Source: Pseudomonadota bacterium (GTDB lineage: Archaea > Thermoplasmatota > SW-10-69-26 > JACQPN01 > JAJPHT01). Taken from it: a stretch of 57,391 nt of DNA. The notes beneath the pieces were generated by a model. The model searched no databases and was not told where the DNA came from. It worked only from the letters and a program-made list of their open reading frames with translations. The stretch lies in assembly GCA_021325135.1 (NCBI GenBank), contig JAJPHT010000021.1, positions 1-57,391 of the forward strand, written 5' to 3'. The position numbers and the translations under genes are program-made. Positions 50,600-57,391 of the stretch are shown piece by piece (position 1 is the stretch's first letter; every line of letters starts with the position of its first letter).

Positions 50600-51949
50600 T
50601 CACACCACCCAGGGGTCCAGGGGCGCGTCGAGGAGCTTGGGGCCCTCGGAGAGCTTGGCGAAGGCGACGTGGCCGCCGCTCATGGCGTCCTTCACGACGA
50701 CGTAGCTCATGACCAGCGTGCCGTCGGGCGCGATGGCGCACTGCTGGAAGTCGCCCAGCTCGCGGCCGCTGGTGCAGGTGGTGCCGTTCTCGCAGGGCGG
50801 GTAGGGGAGCGCGGGCTCGTCCGACACGCGGGCGTCCAGGGCCTGGCGCGTCTCGTTGGGGCCGTCCGCGCCCAGGATCACGGCCGCGTGCTCGTAGAAC
50901 TTGGAGTCGGGCTTGGTGCCCTCCGGGCTCTCGTACCACGAGAGGCCCAGCTTGCCCGGCGAGCCCGCGGCGGCCCACAGGAAGAGGCCGCGCCCCTTCT
51001 GGCTGAACGCGACGACCTTGGGGCTCCACGTCTTGCCCGCGTCGTGGCTGTAGACGTAGGCGGTGTTGGTGACGTCCCCGTCGTGCTCCTGCCAGAGGAC
51101 GTACAGGGTGCCCGCGGCGTCCGCGACGGTGATGGGGAAGTGGTCGAACAGCTCCTTGTGGTCCTTGGCGATCTCGTCCACCTTCCAGGTCGTGCCCTTG
51201 TCCTCGGAGTGGACGTAGTTGATGCCGCTGCCGAAGTAGGTGAACGCCACCGTCTGGTTCGTGGCCACGATGGGGCCCGGCGAGGTGCTATCAGGCGACG
51301 CGGAGACCGCGGTCCAGGTCTTCCCCTCGTCGGTGGTCTTGGCGACGTTGATGCTCTGCGTGTTGTGGTCGTAGTTCATGTAGACCGTGCCCGCGGTCGC
51401 GGGGTCGGGCCACATCCACATGCGGTCCACGTCGGGGACGCCGCTGCCCAGGGGCGTCGCCTCCTGCCACGTCGCGCCGTTGTCGTGGGAGGTGGAGACG
51501 ACCTCCAGCGCGAGGCCAAGCTGGTCCGCCATGTAGATGGTGCCCTTGCTGTCGATGGCGAGGTCCGCGTCGCCCGCGCCGGGCAGCGCGTCGTGGTAGG
51601 GCAGGGGGGACATCTGCGCGAAGGTCCACGACTTGCCGCCGTCCTTGCTGGTCCAGATGGCGCTCTGGCCCGCGCCGTTGGGCCCCTCCACCGCGAGGTC
51701 CTGCGGGCGCGTCGCGTACTTCACGCTGCCCGTGGGCGCCGCAATGAGGATGGTGCCGTCCTTGGCGACCTTGATGCTGGGCTCGCTGGCGATGCGGCCC
51801 GCGTCCACGATCACCGCCTTGGTGAAGTTGATGGCCGAGGGGAGCGGCAGCGTCGGGGTCGTGGAGGCGGGGGTCGAGGGCTGCTGGATGCAGCCCGCCA
51901 GCGCCGCGGCCACGAGGAGCGCGGCGAGGACGAGGGGGCGGACGGACAT
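50600..51949 (-). CDS. Asp-box (BNR) repeat lipoprotein, upstream copy
   Basis: A 449-residue paralogue of the downstream gene. The lipobox is LLVAAALAGC. The Asp boxes are SKDGGKSWTF, SHDNGATWQE, TTDEGKTWTA, SEDKGTTWKV and SHDAGKTWSP. The shared late motif CTSGRELGDFQQCA is present. ATG 51949 gives a normal signal peptide and lies 29 bases from a strong CTATAAG box; the frame is open upstream to 52006. The two genes form an operon of surface propellers. Confidence 0.82.
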   Translation of the reverse strand: MSVRPLVLAALLVAAALAGCIQQPSTPASTTPTLPLPSAINFTKAVIVDAGRIASEPSIKVAKDGTILIAAPTGSVKYATRPQDLAVEGPNGAGQSAIWTSKDGGKSWTFAQMSPLPYHDALPGAGDADLAIDSKGTIYMADQLGLALEVVSTSHDNGATWQEATPLGSGVPDVDRMWMWPDPATAGTVYMNYDHNTQSINVAKTTDEGKTWTAVSASPDSTSPGPIVATNQTVAFTYFGSGINYVHSEDKGTTWKVDEIAKDHKELFDHFPITVADAAGTLYVLWQEHDGDVTNTAYVYSHDAGKTWSPKVVAFSQKGRGLFLWAAAGSPGKLGLSWYESPEGTKPDSKFYEHAAVILGADGPNETRQALDARVSDEPALPYPPCENGTTCTSGRELGDFQQCAIAPDGTLVMSYVVVKDAMSGGHVAFAKLSEGPKLLDAPLDPWVV

Positions 51950-51974
51950 GACGGGGCCGTGAACCGGGGAGGGG

Positions 51975-51981
51975 CTTATAG
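51975..51981 (-). promoter_or_regulatory. TATA box of the Asp-box lipoprotein operon
   Basis: Minus-strand CTATAAG is centred 29 bases before ATG 51949. Confidence 0.6.
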
Positions 51982-52010
51982 AGGCCTTGGCACGCGGGAT
52001 GGCCAAAGCC

Positions 52011-52490
52011 TCAGCCGTCGGGCTCGAACGCGGCCGTGATGGTGCCCAGGGTGGGCGGGACGCCGAGGGGACCGACGGCCTCGACCTTGACCCGCAGGAG
52101 CGTCATGTGGACCTCGATGGAGCGCCCGTCGGGGAAGTCGAAGCGGTGGAGGACCTGGAGGCGGGCCGAGTCGCAGAAGCTCGTCTCGGCCGTGGCGGGG
52201 AGGGCCGGGTCGATGAAGGTGACGTGGGCGCAGACGTGCTGGGCGAAGCGGTCCCGGAGGGTGAGGGTCACGTTCCCGTCGTCGGGCTGGACCGCGAAGC
52301 AGGCCCCCGCGAGGTGGCGGTCGCACTCGGGGAGCGGGTCGTCCTGGCCCCCGAAGGTCGGGTCGCCGCCCCCCACGTAGTGGGCGCTGACCGTGCGGCC
52401 GGAGCCGGCCGTGGAGAGGGGGAACAGCAGGAGCAGGGCCAGAAGGAGAGGAATGCCTCGCACGGGGCTCGCAGCCCGCTGGCGGGGCAT
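52011..52490 (-). CDS. Small secreted protein of unknown function
   Basis: A 159-residue protein with a signal peptide (RGIPLLLALLLLFPLSTAGS) and a beta-rich domain holding four Cys (PECDRH, GACFAV, HVCAHV, SFCDSA), which could make two disulfides. No family is recognised. ATG 52490 or GTG 52463 may be the start; the latter would begin right at the signal peptide. It lies 62 bases upstream of the Asp-box operon on the same strand. Confidence 0.6.
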   Translation of the reverse strand: MPRQRAASPVRGIPLLLALLLLFPLSTAGSGRTVSAHYVGGGDPTFGGQDDPLPECDRHLAGACFAVQPDDGNVTLTLRDRFAQHVCAHVTFIDPALPATAETSFCDSARLQVLHRFDFPDGRSIEVHMTLLRVKVEAVGPLGVPPTLGTITAAFEPDG

Positions 52491-52551
52491 GACCCCTTGG
52501 GTGGGACGTCCGTGACAACCACGGCCCGACGGGGAAGGCGGGCGCCAGAGA

Positions 52552-52558
52552 GGTTAAG
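52552..52558 (+). promoter_or_regulatory. TATA-like box for the lipoprotein at 52583
   Basis: GGTTAAG is centred 28 bases before ATG 52583. Confidence 0.5.
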
Positions 52559-52582
52559 CGTCGGCGCCAGGGCTGCGGCACG

Positions 52583-53656
52583 ATGCGCGCCGCGGTGCCC
52601 TTCACCCTCTCCCTCCTCGTCCTCGCCGGCTGCCTGGGCGGGGGCGCGCCCGCGGAGACCAAGGCCGCGGTCAACGCCACCGCGGGGGGCGGGCTCAACC
52701 TCCAGTCCATGGCCAGCGGCGCGCCCCCCGTGGACGCGGCGAAGCCCACCCTGGACGCGCCGCCCCAGTGGCGCCAGGGCGAGTGGTGGACCGTGAAGGT
52801 CACCGACGGCTTCGACGGCGGCGTCTACACCGGCACGCGCATCGTGGCCGGCATGGAGCCCGACGACTACCTCGTGGGCATGCCCCAGGGCGAGTTCAGC
52901 GACCAGCTCATGGTGCTGCACATCCCCGGCTTCGGCCAGGTGAGCAAGAAGGACCTCTCCTTCGACGTCCACAACAAGAACTTCGCGCCCCTCAACTTCC
53001 CCCTCACCGAGGGCAAGGAGTGGGACACCGCCTTCGAGGGGCGCCCCATCCACGCCAAGGCGCACGTCACCTCCCCCACCGAGGCCGTGATCTCGCTCCA
53101 GGGCGCGAACGACCACATGAACGTCACCTACGACGCGACCCTGGGCGAGATCAAGAAGATCGCCTACGACGGCTACGCCGACCTGGAGGTCACGGGGCAC
53201 GGCTACGGCTACCAGGGCGTCGTCACCGTCCCCCACATGTTCAAGCTCGTCTTCCAGAACGCCCGCGTCGCCGGCGTCCTGGACGGCAGCGCCGCGCCCC
53301 AGCCCGGCGTCGACGAGACGGTCACCGTGGACCCCACCTTCGACCGCGTGAGCTTCGTCATCCTCCTGGGCAACCTCCAGGCGGGCGTGCCCACCGCGGC
53401 CGGCTACTACCGCGAGACGGTCACGGGCCCCGACGGCACGTCCTACGACCTCCAGTACGCGCCCCCCGAGGACGCGGGCGCCTACAAGATGGGCTTCTTC
53501 ACCGCGCAGCACCCCGGCGGCGACTGGAAGTTCCACCACGTCGCGGCGGGCCCCGGCATCGCCATGGCCGAGGGCATCGCGTACCACGTCTACCAGATCG
53601 ACCTCCCCTCGGGCCGCATCCTCCCCTCCACGGGGCAGCACCACCACGGCGGCTGA
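52583..53656 (+). CDS. Lipoprotein of unknown function
   Basis: A 357-residue exported protein with the lipobox LLVLAGC at residues 11-17 and a polar linker to about residue 60. A large beta-rich domain follows (WRQGEWWTVKVTDGFDGGVY and on), with a His-rich end (STGQHHHGG). No known motif is visible. The leaderless ATG is supported by the GGTTAAG box. A repeat and the glmS operon follow. Confidence 0.65.
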   Translation: MRAAVPFTLSLLVLAGCLGGGAPAETKAAVNATAGGGLNLQSMASGAPPVDAAKPTLDAPPQWRQGEWWTVKVTDGFDGGVYTGTRIVAGMEPDDYLVGMPQGEFSDQLMVLHIPGFGQVSKKDLSFDVHNKNFAPLNFPLTEGKEWDTAFEGRPIHAKAHVTSPTEAVISLQGANDHMNVTYDATLGEIKKIAYDGYADLEVTGHGYGYQGVVTVPHMFKLVFQNARVAGVLDGSAAPQPGVDETVTVDPTFDRVSFVILLGNLQAGVPTAAGYYRETVTGPDGTSYDLQYAPPEDAGAYKMGFFTAQHPGGDWKFHHVAAGPGIAMAEGIAYHVYQIDLPSGRILPSTGQHHHGG

Positions 53657-53676
53657 CCTCACCTGTGCGCTCCCTT

Positions 53677-53743
53677 GCGCCTCCGGCGCGGGGAAGCGCG
53701 AATCTCCGAATCCCGGGATCTCCGCCGTCCCGATGGGATTCGG
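53677..53743. repeat. Dispersed palindromic repeat, copy B
   Basis: It contains CCTCCGGC, GCGAATCTCCGAATC and GGATCTCCGCC in the same order as the reverse complement of 37366-37433. It lies in the 278-base gap between the lipoprotein and the nucleotidyltransferase gene. After it, GGGGC/GCCCC makes a further small hairpin near 53750. Confidence 0.6.
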
Positions 53744-53804
53744 GGCTTGACGGGGCGGAGCCCCCTGGAGGCAACGACCCCTGGCCACGGCCGCCTCCTG
53801 GGAG

Positions 53805-53931
53805 CCGACCTATAGAACTGCGCTCCAGAGAGCTTCTTCCCCTGGCGGCCTACGGCGTGCCGGGTCTGGGGAAGGCCTGTACCTCAAAGGGGGAACCCCG
53901 GGAGGAGGCAGGCGACGCCCGGTCAGGTCGG
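53805..53931 (+). ncRNA. Candidate structured leader before the nucleotidyltransferase-glmS operon
   Basis: CCGACCT (53805-53811) can pair with AGGTCGG (53925-53931), closing a multi-branch fold that ends 3 bases before the ATG at 53935. Inside are GCTC/GAGC (53822-53833), CTTCCCC/GGGGAAG (53836-53842 with 53868-53874), and a long arm. The arm is GCCTG/CAGGC, then CCTC/GAGG, then GGGG/CCCC with loop GAA (53875-53913). It could be a riboswitch-like element hiding the ribosome site. Against this, a TATA-like CTATAGAA at 53810 would start transcription inside the element. The sequence is GC-rich, so chance pairing is possible. Confidence 0.35.
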
Positions 53932-53934
53932 GAC

Positions 53935-55071
53935 ATGAGGGCCATCATCCTTGCCGCGGGAGAAGGGTCGCGCCTGCGTCCGTTCACGGCGGACCGGCCC
54001 AAGCCCATGGTCCGCGTCGCCAACAAGCCCATCGCGCAGTACGCCGTCGAGGCGCTGGTCGCGCAGGGCGTCCAGGACATCACCTTCGTCGTGGGCTACC
54101 AGAAGGAGAAGGTCCAGTCCCACTTCCACGACGGCCGCCGCTTCGGCGCCCGCATCTCCTACGCCTTCCAGCCCGTCCTCTCGGGCACCGCGGACGCCCT
54201 GCTGGCGGCGCCCCGCCCCGCCGGCCCCTTCCTCGTGCTGGGCGCCGACAACCTCGTCGACGCCACGCTGGTGAAGCGCGTCCTCTCCGCGCCCGGCGAA
54301 GGCCCCGCCCTCGCGGTGCACGCCAGCGCCGACCAGGGCCGCTACGGCGTCGTCACGGTGGAGGGCGACCGCGTGCTCGCCATCGAGGAGAAGCCCGCGC
54401 AGCCCCGCTCGCGCTGGGTCAGCACCGGCGTCTACCGCCTCACCCCCTCGGACTACGACCGCCTCCAGGCGCTTCGCGCCAAGGGCGCCACCGGTCTCCC
54501 CGACCTCGTGGAGGGCCTGCTGGACGCGGGCGTCCCCGTGGAGGCCGTGCGCACCGACGACCTGTGGGCGGACGCCGTCTACCCGTGGGACCTGCTGCGC
54601 GTGCAGGCCGAGGTCGTGCGCCGCCAGGGCGTCGTCGCCACGCCCGTCCTCCCCAACGTGGAGGTCGAGGCGGGCGTCATGGTGGGCGAGGAGACCGCCA
54701 TCGGCCCGTGGAGCACGCTCGCGCGCAACACCAGCGTGGGCAGCAACGTCGTCATCGGCGGCCACTGCACGCTGGAGAACTGCATCGTGGGGGACGACGT
54801 GCAGATCGGCCCCTACTCGTACCTCAAGAACACGATCCTTGGCGCGGGCGCCATCGTGGGCCCGCGCTTCACCGCCGTCTCGGGCCCTTGCGAGCCCCGG
54901 ACGGCCGATGGCCACCACCGCCTCGACGACTTCGGGAGCGTGGTGGGCCACGACGCGCGCGTGCAGGCGAGCGTCACGCTGGCCCCGGGCACCATCCTGG
55001 GCAACCGCGTGCGCGTCGCCCTGGGCAAGACGCTCAGCGGCACGATCGAGGACGGAGCGAACGTCGTCTGA
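53935..55071 (+). CDS. GlmU-like sugar-1-phosphate nucleotidyltransferase, copy 2
   Basis: A 378-residue two-domain enzyme. MRAIILAAGEGSRLRPFT and RPKPMVRVANKPI are the NTP site, LVLGADNLVD the metal site, and IEEKPAQP the sugar-binding region. From about residue 240 there are hexapeptide repeats (VMVGEETAIGPWSTLARNTS). It is coupled to glmS 15 bases downstream, so it most likely works in UDP-GlcNAc formation. It and the copy at 3763 share architecture but are not near-identical. ATG 53935 matches the family start. Confidence 0.88.
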   Translation: MRAIILAAGEGSRLRPFTADRPKPMVRVANKPIAQYAVEALVAQGVQDITFVVGYQKEKVQSHFHDGRRFGARISYAFQPVLSGTADALLAAPRPAGPFLVLGADNLVDATLVKRVLSAPGEGPALAVHASADQGRYGVVTVEGDRVLAIEEKPAQPRSRWVSTGVYRLTPSDYDRLQALRAKGATGLPDLVEGLLDAGVPVEAVRTDDLWADAVYPWDLLRVQAEVVRRQGVVATPVLPNVEVEAGVMVGEETAIGPWSTLARNTSVGSNVVIGGHCTLENCIVGDDVQIGPYSYLKNTILGAGAIVGPRFTAVSGPCEPRTADGHHRLDDFGSVVGHDARVQASVTLAPGTILGNRVRVALGKTLSGTIEDGANVV

Positions 55072-55086
55072 GGAGGTCTGGGAAGC

Positions 55087-56910
55087 ATGTGCGGGATCAT
55101 CGGTGTGGTCGGGATGCCCAACGCGGCCAGCGCCCTCGTGAAGGGCCTCAAGCGCCTGGAGTACCGCGGCTACGACTCGGCCGGCATCGCCGTCGTCACG
55201 GGCAAGGGGCTGGAGATCCAGCGCGCCGTGGGCGCCGTCGCCAACCTGGAGCGCCAGGCGGCCCCCCTGGGCACCGTGGGCATCGGCCACACGCGCTGGG
55301 CCACCCACGGCCCGCCCACCGAGGCCAACTCGCACCCCCACCGCGACTGCTCCGAGCGCCTCGCCGTCGTGCACAACGGCATCGTGGAGAACTACCAGGA
55401 GCTTCGCGAGGGGCTCCAGGCCCGCGGCCACAGGCTCCTCTCGCAGACGGACACCGAGGTCCTCGCGCACCTCATCGAAGAACGATATCACGGCGACCTC
55501 CTCGCCGCCGTGCAGGAGACGCTCCCCCTCATCGAGGGCAGCTACGGCCTCGTGGTCGTCAGCGCCGACGCGCCCGACCGCATCGTGTGCGCGCGCATGA
55601 GGAGCCCCCTCCTCCTGGGCGTCGGCCAGGGGCAGATGCTCCTCGCCTCCGACGCCACCGCGCTCCTGGAGCACACGCGCAGCGTCGTCTTCCTGGAGGA
55701 CGGGGAGACCGCGGAATTGACGCAGGAGCGCGTCCGCCTCTTCGACGCGCACCGCAAGCCGAAGATCCCCGTCGTGCGCGAGCTTCCGTGGAACCTGGAG
55801 GCCGCCGAGAAGGGGGGCTTCGACCACTTCATGCTCAAGGAGATCCACGAGATCCCCGAGGCGCTCCACGAGGTGTTCCGCGGCCGCCTGGGCATGGCGG
55901 GCGACCGCTTCGACGTCGAGGGCGCGCTCCCCGAGAGCGCGCTGCGCGGCGCGCAGCGCATCCTCGTCCTCGCATGCGGCACCTCGTACTACGCCGGCAT
56001 GGTGGGCCGCAGCATCGTCGAGCAGCTTGCGGGCGTCCCCGTGGACGTGCAGCTGGCCAGCGAGTACCGCTACGCGCCCCAGACCACGCAGGAGGGCACG
56101 CTCGCCATCTTCGTCTCCCAGAGCGGCGAGACCGCCGACACGCTGGAGGCCATGCGCCGCGCCCGCGCCAGCGGATGCCGCACCCTCGCCATGGTGAACG
56201 TCGTGGGCTCCACGCTGGCCCGCGAGGCGGAAGGCGTCTTCTACCTGCGCGCGGGCCCCGAGATCGGCGTCGCCAGCACCAAGGCGTTCGTCAACATGGT
56301 GGGCGGCTTCTACCTCCTGGGCCTCCACCTGGGCGCCACGCGCGGGCACCTCACCCCCGACGAGTGCAAGCGCCTCGCGGGCGAGATGCGCACGCTCCCG
56401 CGCCTCGCGCAGCGCGCGCTGGAGACCGCCGGCGACGTGGCGCCCCTGGCGGGCGAGTTCTTCCACGGCGCCGAGCACGCGTTCTACCTGGGCCGCCAGA
56501 TCAACCACGGCCTCGCCATGGAGGGCGCGCTGAAGATCAAGGAGATCAGCTACCTCCACGCGGAGGGCTACGCCGCGGGCGAATTGAAGCACGGCCCCCT
56601 GGCGCTCCTCACGCCCGACTTCCCCGTCGTGGTCGCGCTCTCCGACAAGGAGCCCACCTACGGCGTCATGGTGAGCAACATCGGCGAGGTGCGCGCCCGC
56701 GGCGCGAAGGTCCTCGCCATCGCCACGGAGACCGACGCCAACGTCCACAAGCACGTGGACCACGTCGTGCGCGTCCCCGCCAGCGACCCGCTCTTCTACC
56801 CCGTCCCGGCGTGCGTCGCGCTCTACCTGCTGGCGTACCACGCCGCGCGCGGGCGCGGCTGCAACATCGACCGCCCCCGCAACCTGGCGAAGAGCGTCAC
56901 GGTGGAATGA
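55087..56910 (+). CDS. glmS: Glutamine-fructose-6-phosphate aminotransferase (isomerizing)
   Basis: A 607-residue enzyme, the normal length. The N-terminal glutaminase starts MCGIIGVVG with nucleophile Cys2. RLEYRGYDSAGIAVV and HTRWATHGPPTEANSHPH follow. The two SIS isomerase domains have ACGTSYYAGMVGRS, SQSGETADTLEAM and GVASTKAFVNM. The C-terminus ends NLAKSVTVE. It makes glucosamine-6-phosphate, the entry to amino-sugar nucleotides for glycan synthesis, and is read with the nucleotidyltransferase. Confidence 0.97.
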   Translation: MCGIIGVVGMPNAASALVKGLKRLEYRGYDSAGIAVVTGKGLEIQRAVGAVANLERQAAPLGTVGIGHTRWATHGPPTEANSHPHRDCSERLAVVHNGIVENYQELREGLQARGHRLLSQTDTEVLAHLIEERYHGDLLAAVQETLPLIEGSYGLVVVSADAPDRIVCARMRSPLLLGVGQGQMLLASDATALLEHTRSVVFLEDGETAELTQERVRLFDAHRKPKIPVVRELPWNLEAAEKGGFDHFMLKEIHEIPEALHEVFRGRLGMAGDRFDVEGALPESALRGAQRILVLACGTSYYAGMVGRSIVEQLAGVPVDVQLASEYRYAPQTTQEGTLAIFVSQSGETADTLEAMRRARASGCRTLAMVNVVGSTLAREAEGVFYLRAGPEIGVASTKAFVNMVGGFYLLGLHLGATRGHLTPDECKRLAGEMRTLPRLAQRALETAGDVAPLAGEFFHGAEHAFYLGRQINHGLAMEGALKIKEISYLHAEGYAAGELKHGPLALLTPDFPVVVALSDKEPTYGVMVSNIGEVRARGAKVLAIATETDANVHKHVDHVVRVPASDPLFYPVPACVALYLLAYHAARGRGCNIDRPRNLAKSVTVE

Positions 56911-56917
56911 GATCGAA

Positions 56918-56947
56918 GCCCGGGGCGGGGCACGTTCAGCCCCGGGC
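56918..56947 (+). terminator. Hairpin after glmS
   Basis: GCCCGGGGC (56918-56926) and GCCCCGGGC (56939-56947) form a perfect 9-base-pair stem with a 12-base loop. There is no T-run, so its role in termination is uncertain. It also lies 9 bases from the end of the convergent gene. Confidence 0.45.
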
Positions 56948-56956
56948 CGGAAGGGC

Positions 56957-57385
56957 TCAGCAGCCCAGGCCGGTGACCTGGTTGCAGCTGACGTTGACGA
57001 TGGTGCTGGGGTTCTGGCCCGCGACGGTGACGCCGGCCTGCGTGGGGTCGATGAAGACGCGGGTCGAGCCGTCGCTGGCGACCGACGCGTACACGCCGGT
57101 GACGCCGACGGGCAGGCCGAAGGTCTGGGGCTGGGTGGCGGGCAGGCCGCTGCCGCAGAGGGGCGTGACGCCCGCGCCGTTGTTGCCCACGGTGAGCAGC
57201 GTGCCGTTGAGCTGCACGCCCTTGGCGATGGCGCCGGGGTTGATGGTCGCGTCCTGGACGCTGCCGCCCTGGACGCCGCCGCCATAGTAGTAGAAGCCCT
57301 GGCCGGCGTTGTTGTAGTAGAAGCAGCAGCCGGCGGACTCGCGGTCGTTGGTCACGGGGGCGAAGAGGGGCTTGGAGTACGTCAT
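56957..57385 (-). CDS. Hypothetical protein at the window edge, possibly incomplete
   Basis: At least 142 residues. The visible start is an ATG only 6 bases from the window end, so more N-terminal sequence may lie outside. The product begins MTYSKPLFAPVTNDRES, then a Cys-Cys and a Tyr/Gly-rich stretch (CCFYYNNAGQGFYYYGGG). A beta-rich region with three more Cys follows, ending GLGC. No signal peptide is visible in this part. No family is recognised. It converges on glmS. Confidence 0.5.
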   Translation of the reverse strand: MTYSKPLFAPVTNDRESAGCCFYYNNAGQGFYYYGGGVQGGSVQDATINPGAIAKGVQLNGTLLTVGNNGAGVTPLCGSGLPATQPQTFGLPVGVTGVYASVASDGSTRVFIDPTQAGVTVAGQNPSTIVNVSCNQVTGLGC

Positions 57386-57391
57386 GGTCTC

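Noticed and set aside
53805..53931. Bacterial-type SRP RNA or a glmS ribozyme in the leader (GGTCAGGTC and GAACCCC look similar to SRP RNA words).
   Set aside because: The conserved SRP GGAAG tetraloop motif and archaeal Alu-domain UGUAA are missing, and no glmS ribozyme core is found. It is kept only as an unclassified structured leader.

Overview
The window is archaeal chromosome. Signs of this are an L18e-L13-S9-RpoN run, RNA polymerase subunit K, a thermosome, PurP, two Nep1 proteins, an AK6/Fap7-type kinase, archaeal pilins, a DUF1616 protein, tRNAs without an encoded CCA, and TATA boxes about 27 bases ahead of start codons. Base composition is very GC-rich, with nearly all third codon positions G or C, except in one island. 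The best guess is a high-GC euryarchaeon, possibly of the Thermoplasmatota. That placement is an inference. DnaK and GrpE are present, which many archaea lack.

Layout. 1-1445: ribosomal protein/RpoN operon. 1585-2496: two pilins, divergent from purT. 2561-8145: purT, an archaeal GlmU-like enzyme, a zinc ribbon and two membrane proteins. 8317-11501: GT2 glycosyltransferase, UDP-glucose dehydrogenase and GalU, giving UDP-glucose and UDP-glucuronate. About 11300-17650: a lower-GC surface-glycan island (two GT4 enzymes, a GT-C-like membrane protein, a flippase, a DUF1616 protein) ending beside tRNA-Ala and tRNA-Val. 18039-19571: small zinc, AlaX-like, coiled-coil and Cys-rich secreted proteins. 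19773-23606: purF, then divergently hsp20 and the thermosome.

23718-30183: small membrane and coiled-coil genes, a DUF433/Myb-like regulator, a cation/proton antiporter, rpoK, a secreted Lon-like protease, a lipase-like hydrolase and purP. 30262-35984: a secreted His-rich protein, an ABC exporter, two Nep1 paralogues flanking a tiny cationic membrane protein and a nested inverted repeat, and HtpX. 36118-39076: CDP-alcohol phosphotransferase, AK6-like kinase and pyrG. 39215-42795: a secreted caspase-like protein, GlpD and a degenerate phosphoesterase. 42877-46120: grpE to dnaK. 46107-49256: membrane protein, two-domain regulator, O-methyltransferase and EamA exporter. 49262-53656: secreted and lipid-anchored proteins, including two Asp-box paralogues. 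53935-56910: a nucleotidyltransferase with glmS, preceded by a potentially structured leader. A partial-looking Cys-containing protein lies at the end.

Functional themes are purine/pyrimidine synthesis (purT, purF, purP, pyrG), nucleotide-sugar supply and protein N-glycosylation or surface polysaccharide (GalU, Ugd, GlmU-like, GlmS, glycosyltransferases, flippase), protein quality control (Hsp20, thermosome, DnaK, GrpE, HtpX, secreted Lon-like), and many exported proteins. hsp20 and dnaK share a 22-base promoter element (19 of 22 bases identical), a good candidate for a common heat-shock control site. Many genes appear leaderless, and the TATA spacing was used to choose several starts.
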